Shown here piece after piece: positions 12,701 to 21,837 of a DNA stretch of 64,000 nt; the stretch's first letter is position 1, and each line of letters begins with the position of its first letter. The position numbers and the translations under genes were made by a program. Location of the stretch: the NCBI GenBank assembly GCA_038502055.1, contig JAXRKN010000044.1, positions 7,386,501 through 7,450,500 of the forward strand, read 5' to 3'. The notes beneath the pieces were generated by a model. The model was given only the letters and a program-made list of their open reading frames with translations, ran no database searches and was not told where the DNA came from. The DNA comes from Tanytarsus gracilentus (lineage: Eukaryota; Arthropoda; Insecta; Diptera; Chironomidae).

Positions 12701-15700
12701 ATCGTCTTTTGCTTCTTTTCCCCATACCGCAAGAGTAAAAAAATAAAATTAAATATAGTTTGTTGCTTCCAAAATCAAAAATGACATTAACGATCTTATT
12801 GCAAAATTTATGATGCTTGATAATGTTGTGTGGAATATGTGTGTTCGGATGCAATGCAACAAAAATGCATTAAGCTTCACAACTCTTTTCTCTCTTCCTC
12901 TCATCGCACTCCGCCGTTGTCGTCATCAACCTTCTCTCTCTTCCTTGTACAAGAATAAAATTGCTGTTGTGGCTCGATCGCTCGTACCGTTTTTGAGCCA
13001 ATGTTTTTTTTTCTTTTATTATTCGCTTGTCGCGTCCCGACTGAATGCCGAGTGCCATGTGTGTCTTCTTCTTTGTTTGCATACTTTTATCGGCATTTTA
13101 TCATCGGCTTTCTTGCCTTGTCTTGCATTTCAAGCCTCACAGTGGAGAGTGAGAGAAAAATATGTGCGTGAGTGTGTATGTGCGAAGAGTTTTGACCATC
13201 TCAAGAGTAAAGTGGCTGGAATTATCAAATTTTTACTCGAAGCTTCTCACATTTTTCTCCATTTCTTAGTTCTTACACGTCGCTGCTTACTCACTCACTC
13301 ATTTGTTTAAGAATTATGCAATTTGATATTTTTCATTCTTAATAATCCCCACATGAATGCGAACATTTATTATAACTCTAATTTTTTTTTGGTTGCAATT
13401 TGCAGGAACTGAACTTGGAACGATTTTGACGACAGTCACCGCAAATGATGTTGACACCAATCCGGCAATCACATACAGCTTTCTGACCGGTTTCCATAAC
13501 TTCACGAACTTTGAGGATGCAAATGACATCGCGACGACAATCTTCTCGATCGACAAATTCAGTGGAAAGGTCATTCTGCAGAAGCCTCTCGACTACGAGG
13601 AGCGAACGGAATATCAGCTAAGGATATTGGCATCCGACACGGCCCATGTGGCTCAAACAACCTTAACCATTCGTGTGATCGATATCAATGACAACTATCC
13701 AATTTTCCAGCAAGCTGCTTACCATTCGTCCCTACCAGGTATGTGTTCAATATTTACTGTGCAAATAACATTAAGGAAATTGTTAACAAACAATCTCTTT
13801 TTAGATGAGACGGGCAATGCAAATATTGAGATATTGACTGTGAATGCAACGGACGCAGATAATGAACAAAATGCTCTCATCAGATATTCATTAAAAAATC
13901 CACCACTTGGGTTTACAATTGGCGAGGAGACGGGCGTGCTTTATGCAAATCTCTCCAAGATTCAAAAGCCCCTCAAGAGTGACATTCAGCTGACGGTGAT
14001 TGCGACAGACTCGGGTATTCCGCCGCTCAGCTCAACGACAACCGTTCGCATTCACATTAACTCAAAGAGTCACATTAAACCGCATTATTTGCAACATCAA
14101 TATCGAACGACAATCAATGAAAATACTCCGCGTGGAACTCTCGTGACAAAGTTATTGTCGGTCGATTCTGCGGCCGAATTATCTGAATTGAATGGAATTT
14201 TCTTTGAAATTATTTCGGGCGATGATGAGGGTGTATTTGAAGTCACATATCCGGAAAGCTATCTCATTCTAACAAAGACCTTGGATCGTGAAATAAATGA
14301 TTATTATCATTTGCGTATTCAAATGATGGAATTTGGCATGCAGCAATCGAATCTCATGCACAAAGAGGACAACTCGAGCATAATTAATGTGTTTGTAGCG
14401 GTCGAGGATGCAAATGACGAGAAACCCATCTTTCAGCCAAACAAATATGAAATTGAATTGAGCGAGTCGGTGCCATTGAAATATAGCATAACAACAATTC
14501 TCGCGGACGATAATGATCAACCGAACACGCCAAACTCTGAGGTCGTCTATGACATAACGTCGGGCAATGATTTAGGGATGTTCACCATTGATCTTGTGAC
14601 CGGTGTTTTGTCAGTGAACAAGCATCTCGACTACGACACTGGCATACAGAATTACAATCTGATTATTCGTGCATGCGATTCGGCTCTCATACCACATTGT
14701 TCCCTCCAAACAATGGGAATCTTTTTAAAGGATGAAAATAGTCACGAGCCAATATTTCCCGTACACGAGTATCTCGAATTTGTGGGCGAAAATGAACCTG
14801 TCGGTGTGAGTGTGTTCACCGCTCGTGCAACAGACATGGATGCCGGCGAGTATGGTAAAGTCAATTATACTATTTTATCATCGAGCGGATACGACGATGG
14901 TGATAATTCACATAAGAATTTTAAAATCGATGCCATTACTGGCGTTGTCAATACGAATGCCATTTTCGATTATGAGCAACGAAATCGATATGCATTCAAT
15001 GTCCGAGCAATGGACATTGGTGGCAAAAGTAATATAGTGAAAGTGAAAATAATGATTGACAGTCGAGATGAGTTTAGTCCACAATTTACGGAGAGAACGT
15101 ACCGATTTGTTCTCGGTCCATCTAATAATCTGCCTGTTGGCCATATAATCGGTCATGTTACGGCGACAGACAGAGACAGAGGTCCCGATGGACGTGTCGT
15201 ATATCAATTAACAACACAACATGCATATTTCAAAATGAATCGTACGACGGGTGCACTGATGGTGAAAAAGAAGCTCGATGCGGGCGTAGCTCTCGAGTCA
15301 AATCGAGACATTAGTCTTGTGGTAACTGCAAGCTCTGGCCGACAAGGATCATTGACAAACATGACTGTCGTTGAAATTGCTTTTGATCCATTGGCAGATC
15401 CTGGAACGAATCTCGCGAGCAATATGAATAATGCCAATTATGATGAGCCGAGTGGAGTGGCCGGTTGGGTTATTGGATTACTCTTGACATTTCTCATCAT
15501 CATTCTCGCATTCGCTGCCGTATTTGCATTTGTACATATGAAAAATCGAAGGCATAAACATGTCGCTAAAACTGGCATTAACAATGAGGCTGTTGGCAAT
15601 TCAAATAGTTATGTCGATCCATCGGCATTCGATACAATTCCAATTAGAGGAAGTTCTGTGAGTGGAACGGGTCAATTTGGTCCACCAAAGTATGATGAAA

Positions 15701-16761
15701 TTCCACCATACGGACCACACACGGCCAGTTCAAATTCTGGCGCTGCAACGACATCTGAATTGTCGGCATCTGAACAGTCAGGCTCAAGTGGAAGAGGCTC
15801 AGCGGAAGATGATGGAGAGGATGAAGAAATTAGGATGATTAATGAGGGACTGAGAGATGGCATTCATGATGGACGTCTCTCTGATGTTTCAGTTCACAAC
15901 ACACAAGAATATCTCGCTAGATTAGGTATAGTCGATACGGGTGCAACTGGAAATGCATCTACTTCATCGAGACGATGCTCAGAGAGCATGGGACTTGGAA
16001 GCACCAAAGATTCTATCCTCCATCATCCACTACCACTTCATATGTTCGATGAGGAGCCAAACGATGGCGACTTGACGAACTTAATTTATGCAAAGTTAAA
16101 TGACGTCACGGGTGGCAGTGATAGAGTAAGTGACGCTGATGAAGTTGGAACAACAGCCGGCAGCATTGGACTTGGAACGACAGTTGATCATGTCATGATG
16201 AGCAATTATAATGATGTGCCAGTTGTCGTTGGTCAAGGTCCTTCCATGAACGGATCTCTAAGCTCAATTGTACACAGTGAAGAGGAATTGACGGGCAGCT
16301 ATAATTGGGATTATCTTCTCGATTGGGGCCCTCAATATCAGCCACTCGCTCACGTATTCTCAGAGATAGCAAGACTGAAAGACGATTCGATGTCGGTACA
16401 TAGTGGAGCGAGCGCTGCATCGAGTGCGAAAAGCAAACAATCTGCACTTCACATTAAGCACATACCGCCGCTCATCACAAACGTGGCTCCGCGTTCGGTA
16501 CTTTCTGCTCGCGGAAATTTAACCCATCATCCGACTGCACCAAATCACTTTTTATTACCTCGTTCTACTCGTTCACCAATTAGTCATGACACAACATCGG
16601 GAGTTTTTAACACATCGACGGCCATGTCGCCGAGCTTTTCCCCATCTCTTTCGCCATTAGCAACGAGGTCACCATCAATATCTCCGCACGTATCTGGCGG
16701 TCATCACATTGTGTCGTTGCCTCGTCAACAATTACCGCAACCGCGAAAGCATCAAATGTAA
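775..16761 (+). CDS. ds: Dachsous protocadherin, C-terminal part (5' exons outside window)
   Basis: Giant atypical cadherin. In the family it binds Fat on neighbouring cells and controls planar polarity and Hippo-dependent growth. Coding exons: 775-1170, 1895-2267, 10850-12015, 13406-13738, 13805-16761. All have GT-AG junctions and phases that join in frame, giving about 1740 residues here. The ectodomain shows successive cadherin repeats with linkers such as NDINDHAPEF, EDENDNDPRF, EDVNDQIPVF, EDQNDNAPRF, VDINDNQPTL, IDINDNYPIF and EDANDEKPIF. Several other linkers are degenerate. There are no EGF or laminin-G domains before the membrane span, which separates it from Fat. The span lies at about 15463-15537 (GWVIGLLLTFLIIILAFAAV). 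A 406-residue Ser/Gly/acid-rich tail follows. The gene converges on the SLC1 transporter. Stop TAA at 16759-16761. Confidence 0.95.
1171..1894 (+). other. ds intron, 724 bp
   Basis: Phase-1 intron between donor ACAG|GTACGA and acceptor CAACAG. It holds a foldback element at 1725-1830 and no coding potential that I can support. Confidence 0.8.
1725..1830. repeat. foldback element of the AGGGG family (degenerate left arm)
   Basis: The left arm TTGGACACTCAAATATTTAA pairs with a right arm whose reverse complement begins GAGGGGGAGGACACTCGA. The loop is AT-rich. The right arm fits the family consensus, and the left arm has lost its G run. Confidence 0.45.
2891..3015. repeat. inverted-repeat element with GGGCGG ends
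   Basis: The left end TTGGGCGGCCAGAAGTTTTT is matched by the right end, whose reverse complement is TAGGGCGGTCACTTGCTAG. The interior is AT-rich. It looks like a MITE of about 125 bp, and its ends differ from the AGGGGTGG family. Confidence 0.5.
3384..3487. repeat. AGGGGTGG-family foldback element
   Basis: The left arm CGAGGGGTGGAACACTTTAG and the reverse complement of the right arm, CGAAGGGGTAGAACTTTTAG, form an imperfect 20-bp stem around an AT-rich loop. Confidence 0.6.
4616..4633. repeat. 18-bp perfect palindrome
   Basis: TATTCCCTATAGGGAATA reads identically on both strands. It lies alone in the large ds intron. No function can be assigned. Confidence 0.6.
7361..7470. repeat. AGGGGTGG-family foldback element
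   Basis: The left arm AAGGGGCGGGACATGGATTA pairs with the right arm TTTGTGTCCCACCCCTG. The reverse complement of the right arm begins CAGGGGTGGGACACAAATT. The whole element is about 110 bp. Confidence 0.6.
8301..8370. repeat. AGGGGTGG-family foldback element, left arm decayed
   Basis: The right arm AAAAAGTGTTCTACCCCTA matches the family. The likely left arm, GAGGAGAAGAACACAAAAAT, keeps only the GAACAC part. Confidence 0.4.
8850..8987. repeat. AGGGGTGG-family foldback element
   Basis: CAAGGGGTGTTAAATT on the left and TATCCACCCCTTG on the right form inverted ends about 138 bp apart, with an AT-rich interior. Confidence 0.55.
10511..10742. repeat. widely spaced AGGGG-family arms
   Basis: AGGGGTGATTCAC starts at 10511, and TCCCAACCCCTT ends at 10742 in inverted orientation. 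The spacing of about 230 bp is larger than in other family members, so these may be two independent remnants. The dispersed repeat at 10612-10651 lies between them. Confidence 0.3.
10612..10651 (+). repeat. short dispersed repeat, copy 2
   Basis: AAGCTTATATAAAAG followed by GTACATAAGCTTATATACTT. It matches the reverse complement of 617-655. The two copies are in different introns of ds, in opposite orientation. Confidence 0.5.
12016..13405 (+). other. ds intron, 1.39 kb
   Basis: Phase-1 intron from GAAG|GTGAGT to TTTGCAG. A 166-codon open frame at 12810-13310 is compositionally random and was rejected. A solitary right arm of the AGGGGTGG family (GTTACCACCCCTT) lies at 12453-12465, with a possible truncated partner near 12373. 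Confidence 0.75.
13739..13804 (+). other. ds micro-intron, 66 bp, stop-free and in frame
   Basis: The donor CCAG|GTATGT and acceptor CTTTTTAG bound 66 nt (22 codons) with no stop. Retention would therefore add 22 residues to a cadherin repeat. The inserted residues do not fit the cadherin fold pattern, while splicing restores SSLPDETGNANIEIL. I therefore call it an intron. Confidence 0.75.
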
Positions 16762-16874
16762 CAAAAACGGAGGTGAAGAATTTAATTAAAATCTCTCGGC
16801 TGTGCTCACATTTATCGCTTAAACATGTAAATTTGTATTTTTCCACTAATCGTCGTACTTTAATTTAGACGAAG

Positions 16875-16880
16875 AATAAA
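16875..16880 (+). terminator. candidate polyadenylation signal for ds
   Basis: AATAAA lies 114 bp after the ds stop codon. Its position is reasonable for a short 3' UTR. Other AATAAA motifs are common in this AT-rich DNA, so the assignment is tentative. Confidence 0.4.
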
Positions 16881-17079
16881 ACGCGAAAAGTTAATTTGTA
16901 ACCTATATAGGCTTTGAGCTAAGAAATGTAAATAGGTGAATGCCATTTGTGCCTTTAGTATTATTAATTAAATTAGAGACGAGATAAAAATAGCAAACTG
17001 AACAAAATGTAAATACTCAAAAAGAAAATGAGAGAATTAAAAAGAAAATGTACAAAAATATTTCATTAAATTTGTATTG

Positions 17080-17138
17080 TGGGGTGGAAAAAATCTTTTT
17101 ATCCTATTTTAAATCAATGCAAAAAAATTCCACCCCTA
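17080..17138. repeat. compact AGGGGTGG-family hairpin
   Basis: TGGGGTGGAAAAAATCTTTTT on the left and AAAAAAATTCCACCCCTA on the right make a stem of roughly 15 bp with a short loop. At about 58 bp it is the smallest copy in the window. It falls in the 3' UTR or intergenic zone. Confidence 0.6.
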
Positions 17139-17828
17139 TTTGCTAATTTCACCTTTTTTTTATCTTTCCAATATTCGAAAAATAAAATCAGTAAAAATTG
17201 AACTGCAATTAGCAATTTCTGTCGTAGATTTTTATTCGACCTAAAAACTTGGAGATGAAAATTAAATTGAATTCAAAATCTAAATTTAGAGAGATTTTTT
17301 CGCCTATCCACACTCCTTTATTGAATCAATAAGACTGCATTAGTTAGTGCTGAAAGCCATAAATTATATTTTAAATTTCAAACACACGAAAAAAATCAAT
17401 AGCAATACAAATGCAATAAAAAATCGAAAATAATTGTTACAAATCATCATGAACCATAGCCATATATTTTCGTCATTACCATTTTCGAGCTCAACTATCT
17501 CACTACAAGTACTGAATTAAGTTAATAATTTTTTGTGTTGTAAATCAAATATGGAACTGACACACTTGCAACTTTGTACATTTTTATAGTTCAAGAGAAA
17601 TTTTGTAAAGTTTTTAGTTCTTAAAAATTCACTTTTATACTAAAAGTGATGCCGAAATGAATCCTAGAACTTTTTTTAAAATGTAAATTTTTAAACTTTG
17701 AAACAAGTCAAGAAAAATAAAAAAATTTGAAAATAAAAATTGAGTTTTTAATTTCCTTTATTTTTAACATTTTAAAATTAAATTTTATGTTTTTTCGCTT
17801 AGTTTTAAAATTATTTCACTTTAACCTT

Positions 17829-19934
17829 TCATGCACCAAATTTTTCAGGTTTTCTGTCATCCTCAACGCTAACCACAATTAATTCAGGTACTAAATTATT
17901 TCTCGTATTTGTAGATGTTTGGTTTTCAGACAAATTGTGGGACTTATTGACCGCATCATCCCCCATTAGCTCATCCTTTGAGAGATGCGCCACAATAGCA
18001 CAAGTGTAGCAATCTCCCAACATGTTGTTTGTCGTACGAATTCTATCCCTAATTTATTTTGAAAAGGATTAATGTCAGATTATGTTTTGGACAAAATAAG
18101 AAATTAAATTTTTTACTCACACAAACCAATCAATGGCAAATAACAGTGACACATTCTGCAAAGGTGCATCAATCGAGGATAACACCATAACGAGGAGAAC
18201 GAGAGCTGCGGACGGTATTGGAGCGACAGAGAACGATGCGGCAAATGAAGTTAAAATCACCGTGATAATCTCGCCTATGCCCAAGCTCATTGAGCTCATT
18301 TGAGCAATAAAAATTGCCGATGTGGCAACAAACAACGCTGTACCGTCCATATTGAGCACTCCTATGGGCAAAATAAAGCGCGTAATCCGCTTATCAATTT
18401 TCAATTTTTGTTCCATAGTTTGAAATGTTAGTGGTAGAGCGGCAGTTCTGATTAATTAGAAGATAATTAGAAAATTGATGAGAAAACATTGTGTCGACTC
18501 ACTTTGAAGCAGTTGCAAATGCATAAAGCATCGGTTGAATGAGCTCAGTGTAAAATTTAAAAGGATTTTTCCTCACAACGAGAAAATAAATCAATTGAAG
18601 CACAATGAATTGGTAGAAGAACACTCCACTTGCGACTGTAATGATGAACATGAGTAATTGAGAAATAACCAGTGAGAGATCCTCAACATCGAGAATTTTT
18701 CCCATGATAACCGAAGTGATTCCGATTGGACTGAGGAACATGCAGCTCAGAATGACCATTCGCATGACTACTTCGAAAATTACAGAGAAAAATTTCACCA
18801 CAACTTCGCCTTTTTCGCCCATCGTGCCGAGAATTGTTCCGAATGTGAGGCAAAAAAATACAATTCCCAGTGTGTTGGTGCCACTCCGGTGTTGAATGAC
18901 TCTCACAAGCTCTTGCTCTTCCTTTAATTCCGCAACTGGATTAGCATTTACAGATATAAGCTTTTCAGACATTTGGGATGACATGTCGGAATAATTAAAA
19001 TCTGTTGAGGGCTTTTCGAGTACGTAGTTGGTGTAGGTCGATTGAAATGTGGCGGAAAATATGTTGTCGGTGAAAATATTTCTGCAATTAAAAATCACAG
19101 ACAATCGATTGACAAACTTCAATCTCTGAAAAGTCAAATTTACCTTCCAATATCCAGCACGCTATCCAATAAGCTCACAGATTTGGTAATTGCCGGCATT
19201 TTCTGTTCCGAATGCATACCCGGATCACCAGGATGAATCAAAAGCACCAAACATGTTCCCAAAATTGCATTGAACAATGAAGTCGATGCAAAATAAATTA
19301 ACGTACGAAGCGCAATTTTTCCATTTATTTTAGCATTGATCGATGCACTGCCAGTGATGAGACTCGTAATGACAAGCGGTAAAATCATAAGCTTTAAAAT
19401 TCTCATGAAAAGTTCACCCGCATACGAAATAATCATTATCGAATCCTTGCTCAAGTTCAATTGTCGGAGACACAGACCTTCATGGAGAAATATGATAATG
19501 TGTCAGATGCAATTGAATTCAATTGTTATCAATTGTGATTTTTTTGTATTGTGTAAAAAGTGTGCTCGAGATTGAGATGAATTGTGATTAAAGTTCCGGA
19601 AATTTCTAAAGTTCCGTGCAGAGATTTTTTCAGAGTTTGAAGTTGCAGTCGAATATTGAACTTCAATCTCTGGATATTTTAACAAATTGAAAAACTCACC
19701 TGAACTTACACCGACAATGACAGCGCCCAAGGTCGATATGAGCATCACATTATTCTTCATCCATTTCTTATAATTTTGTTTTCCCTTTGACTTTTCACCT
19801 TCACCCGCACGAAAATGATAAATTGTCTCGTTGTCTTTACTGGTTGACACAGATTTTTCCTCCACTCTGACGGTATGTTCAATGCCATCTTCAACAGACT
19901 CCATGCTGAACAAGTATTTAGTTTCCTTACTCAT
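17829..19934 (-). CDS. Eaat2: Excitatory amino acid transporter (SLC1 family), probable Eaat2
   Basis: Sodium-coupled acidic amino acid transporter of the plasma membrane. Exons on the - strand: 19934-19700, 19477-19144, 19081-18503, 18447-18121, 18048-17829. Phases join cleanly to give 564 aa. The open frame extends upstream only to a TTG, so I chose the ATG at 19934 (MSKETKYLF). Family signatures: SGLCLRQLNLS after the first span, NMDGT at residues 415-419, and a TM8 DRIRTTNNMLGD at 493-504. The last keeps the Asp, Arg, Asn and Asp positions known in the family to bind cations and the substrate carboxylate. The hairpin-1 segment reads ATASKTAALP instead of the usual serine-rich SSSSATLP. 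The long extracellular loop (about 190-265) carries NYS. The position next to ds and GABA-B-R3 supports Eaat2; Eaat1 is the alternative. Confidence 0.88.
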
Positions 19935-21837
19935 CGCATGCAATTAACGACTTTTTTTATTTTATCGCTTTGAGGAAATTAAGAAAAGAACCCCGAAGAA
20001 GGTCAACCGTATGGTAAAAGTTTTAGGAAATTATTCTTAACGTTCTTCGTGACAAGTTTTATTCGTTTAGGATCCGTTTTTAAGCTTTTTGATAAACGCG
20101 AGGGATGAAAAGAGATTTAAAGTGACTTAAAATTTGTCACAACTTTACCAGCCGAGAACTAAACACCGAATGCAGTGGAAAATTTTTGAAAAATATTTTT
20201 AAACAAAAGCTTTCGCATTTTAAGCTCACAAGTGGCATTTAATATCGATTTTACGACAATCAATTAAAGCTTTTGGTGGAAAATCAATAAATAATTTTTT
20301 TATTGAACGACTTTAAATTTTTTTCTGAAGATTTTATGCAAAGCAAAAAATATCAGATGTAAATTTAAAAAGTCGGATATTTTTAAATTTATCCAAAAAA
20401 TTTTTATTAAAATTTTGAATTTTTTTATTGCCACATTTATCATTTTTTCCTCAACACATTTTAATTTTACATCCATAACAAAATCACCTGATTTCGCATG
20501 AACATTTTTACCTTTGCAAAGTTCAAACAAACTTGTTGCTACTCTTTTTATTGCAAATATAAATTTGGAATTCATAATAAAACTATCATCGCAACACGTT
20601 TCCACTTTTACGTTCCATTATTGGAATTTTGTGAAGTACTTTTTAAATTTTTTTTATTGCAAAAATACGACTGTGATTTATGAGAGCAAGTTGATGCTTT
20701 GACAGTTTAGAGCGCACTGATTTAAAACGATAAAAAACGTCATGTGATAATGATAAAATTGCTCAGCTTGTAAACAGCGTGTTTTAATAATTTTTGAACA
20801 TTTTACACGAGAATTTTAATAATTTAAATAATTTATTAATATTTAACAAATATTTTTACAGATTTTAGGTGCAAAATGCAATTTAATATTTTCTTTTTAA
20901 TTAATTTACCAAAAAAAAATTTAATTTTCACGAAAAGTATTAAATCTTCTTCAAACAGCCTCTGAGTGTTCAAAGCTGATTAAGTTTGTTAAATATTTAC
21001 CGAAAAAAGAGAAAAATTAAACTTTTAATTGCTCGAAAAAAAATTTACACAACATTTCCATTAATTTTTGCAAGTTTTCCATTCAAAAAACTTTCGAGTA
21101 ACAGAAAATCCAAAAAAAACTTTAGAAACCTTTTAAAACATGAAAAATAACCCTTACCTTAAATAAAACCCATAAAATATGTTTCGATACTAATTTAGAA
21201 ACAAAATTTTCCAGAAGAAGATGGAGATTAAATGTGATTTGAGGAAAATTAGACTTTCAAGTTTCGAATTATGAGCAAAATTTGTTTTCGGTTCTTCGAG
21301 GTTAAGCTTTAAAAATTTTGAGTTATTTAAAACGAAAATGTTTCAACACTTTGACACACTAAACATCGTACAACATTTCACATTTTTCGACTCAAAGATT
21401 GACTTCAAAGTAAACAAAACAAAAAATCACTCCGTCAAAATGAAACGCTTTCATTCTTTTTCTTCAATTGTATCCTTTTTATTGCTTTTTCGCTTAGCTT
21501 TTCATATCTTCTTTCCTTTTTTGTTAAATAAAACATTTTTTAAATTCGTCTACGCGCATTTCATAAGATATTAATACATTTTCTAAAAAGATTGACGCTC
21601 ATTTATATTCTTTGTAAGTAATTGAATATTTTTAGGGCTTTTACAATGATATTTAATAAAAAAATCACAGATTTGGTAATAGATAGGGAAGTGGGTCGTG
21701 TTTGTGGTGGGATGGTTTTGATTTTTAATTTGGGAGATGGTTAGCAAGACATTTTGCAATATTTAATTTTCTACCAACAAAAACCGACGAATATTTTTCT
21801 ACTTTTGACATTCAGGTTTTGATATATTTTATGTGAT
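19935..21837. other. intergenic region between GABA-B-R3 3' end and Eaat2 5' end
   Basis: About 1.9 kb of AT-rich DNA between two genes on the same strand. It must contain the 3' UTR of the receptor and the promoter of the transporter. I see no conserved promoter element I can defend and no coding exon. Open frames at 20300-20605 and 21338-21574 are lysine/phenylalanine-rich and look random. Confidence 0.6.

Larger units (their letters stand above)
16762..17828. other. convergent intergenic region and 3' UTRs of ds and the SLC1 transporter
   Basis: About 1.07 kb between the two stop codons. A consensus AATAAA at 16875-16880 is the first candidate polyadenylation signal for ds. A compact foldback element sits at 17080-17138. 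The rest is A/T-rich with no coding signal. Confidence 0.7.

Noticed and set aside
12810..13310. 166-codon + strand frame in a ds intron
   Set aside because: It lies inside a well-supported intron. It has runs of Leu, Phe and Cys from CT-rich DNA, no family motif, and a competing open frame on the other strand.
14908..15207. 99-codon - strand frame inside the last ds exon (similar shadows at 16193-16447 and 15204-15437)
   Set aside because: Antisense shadows of a strongly coding exon whose + strand frame matches the cadherin fold.
19937..19943. Longer N-terminus for the SLC1 transporter starting upstream at 19943
   Set aside because: The upstream codon is TTG. The first in-frame ATG is at 19934, and an ATG at 19939 is out of frame and stops after two codons.
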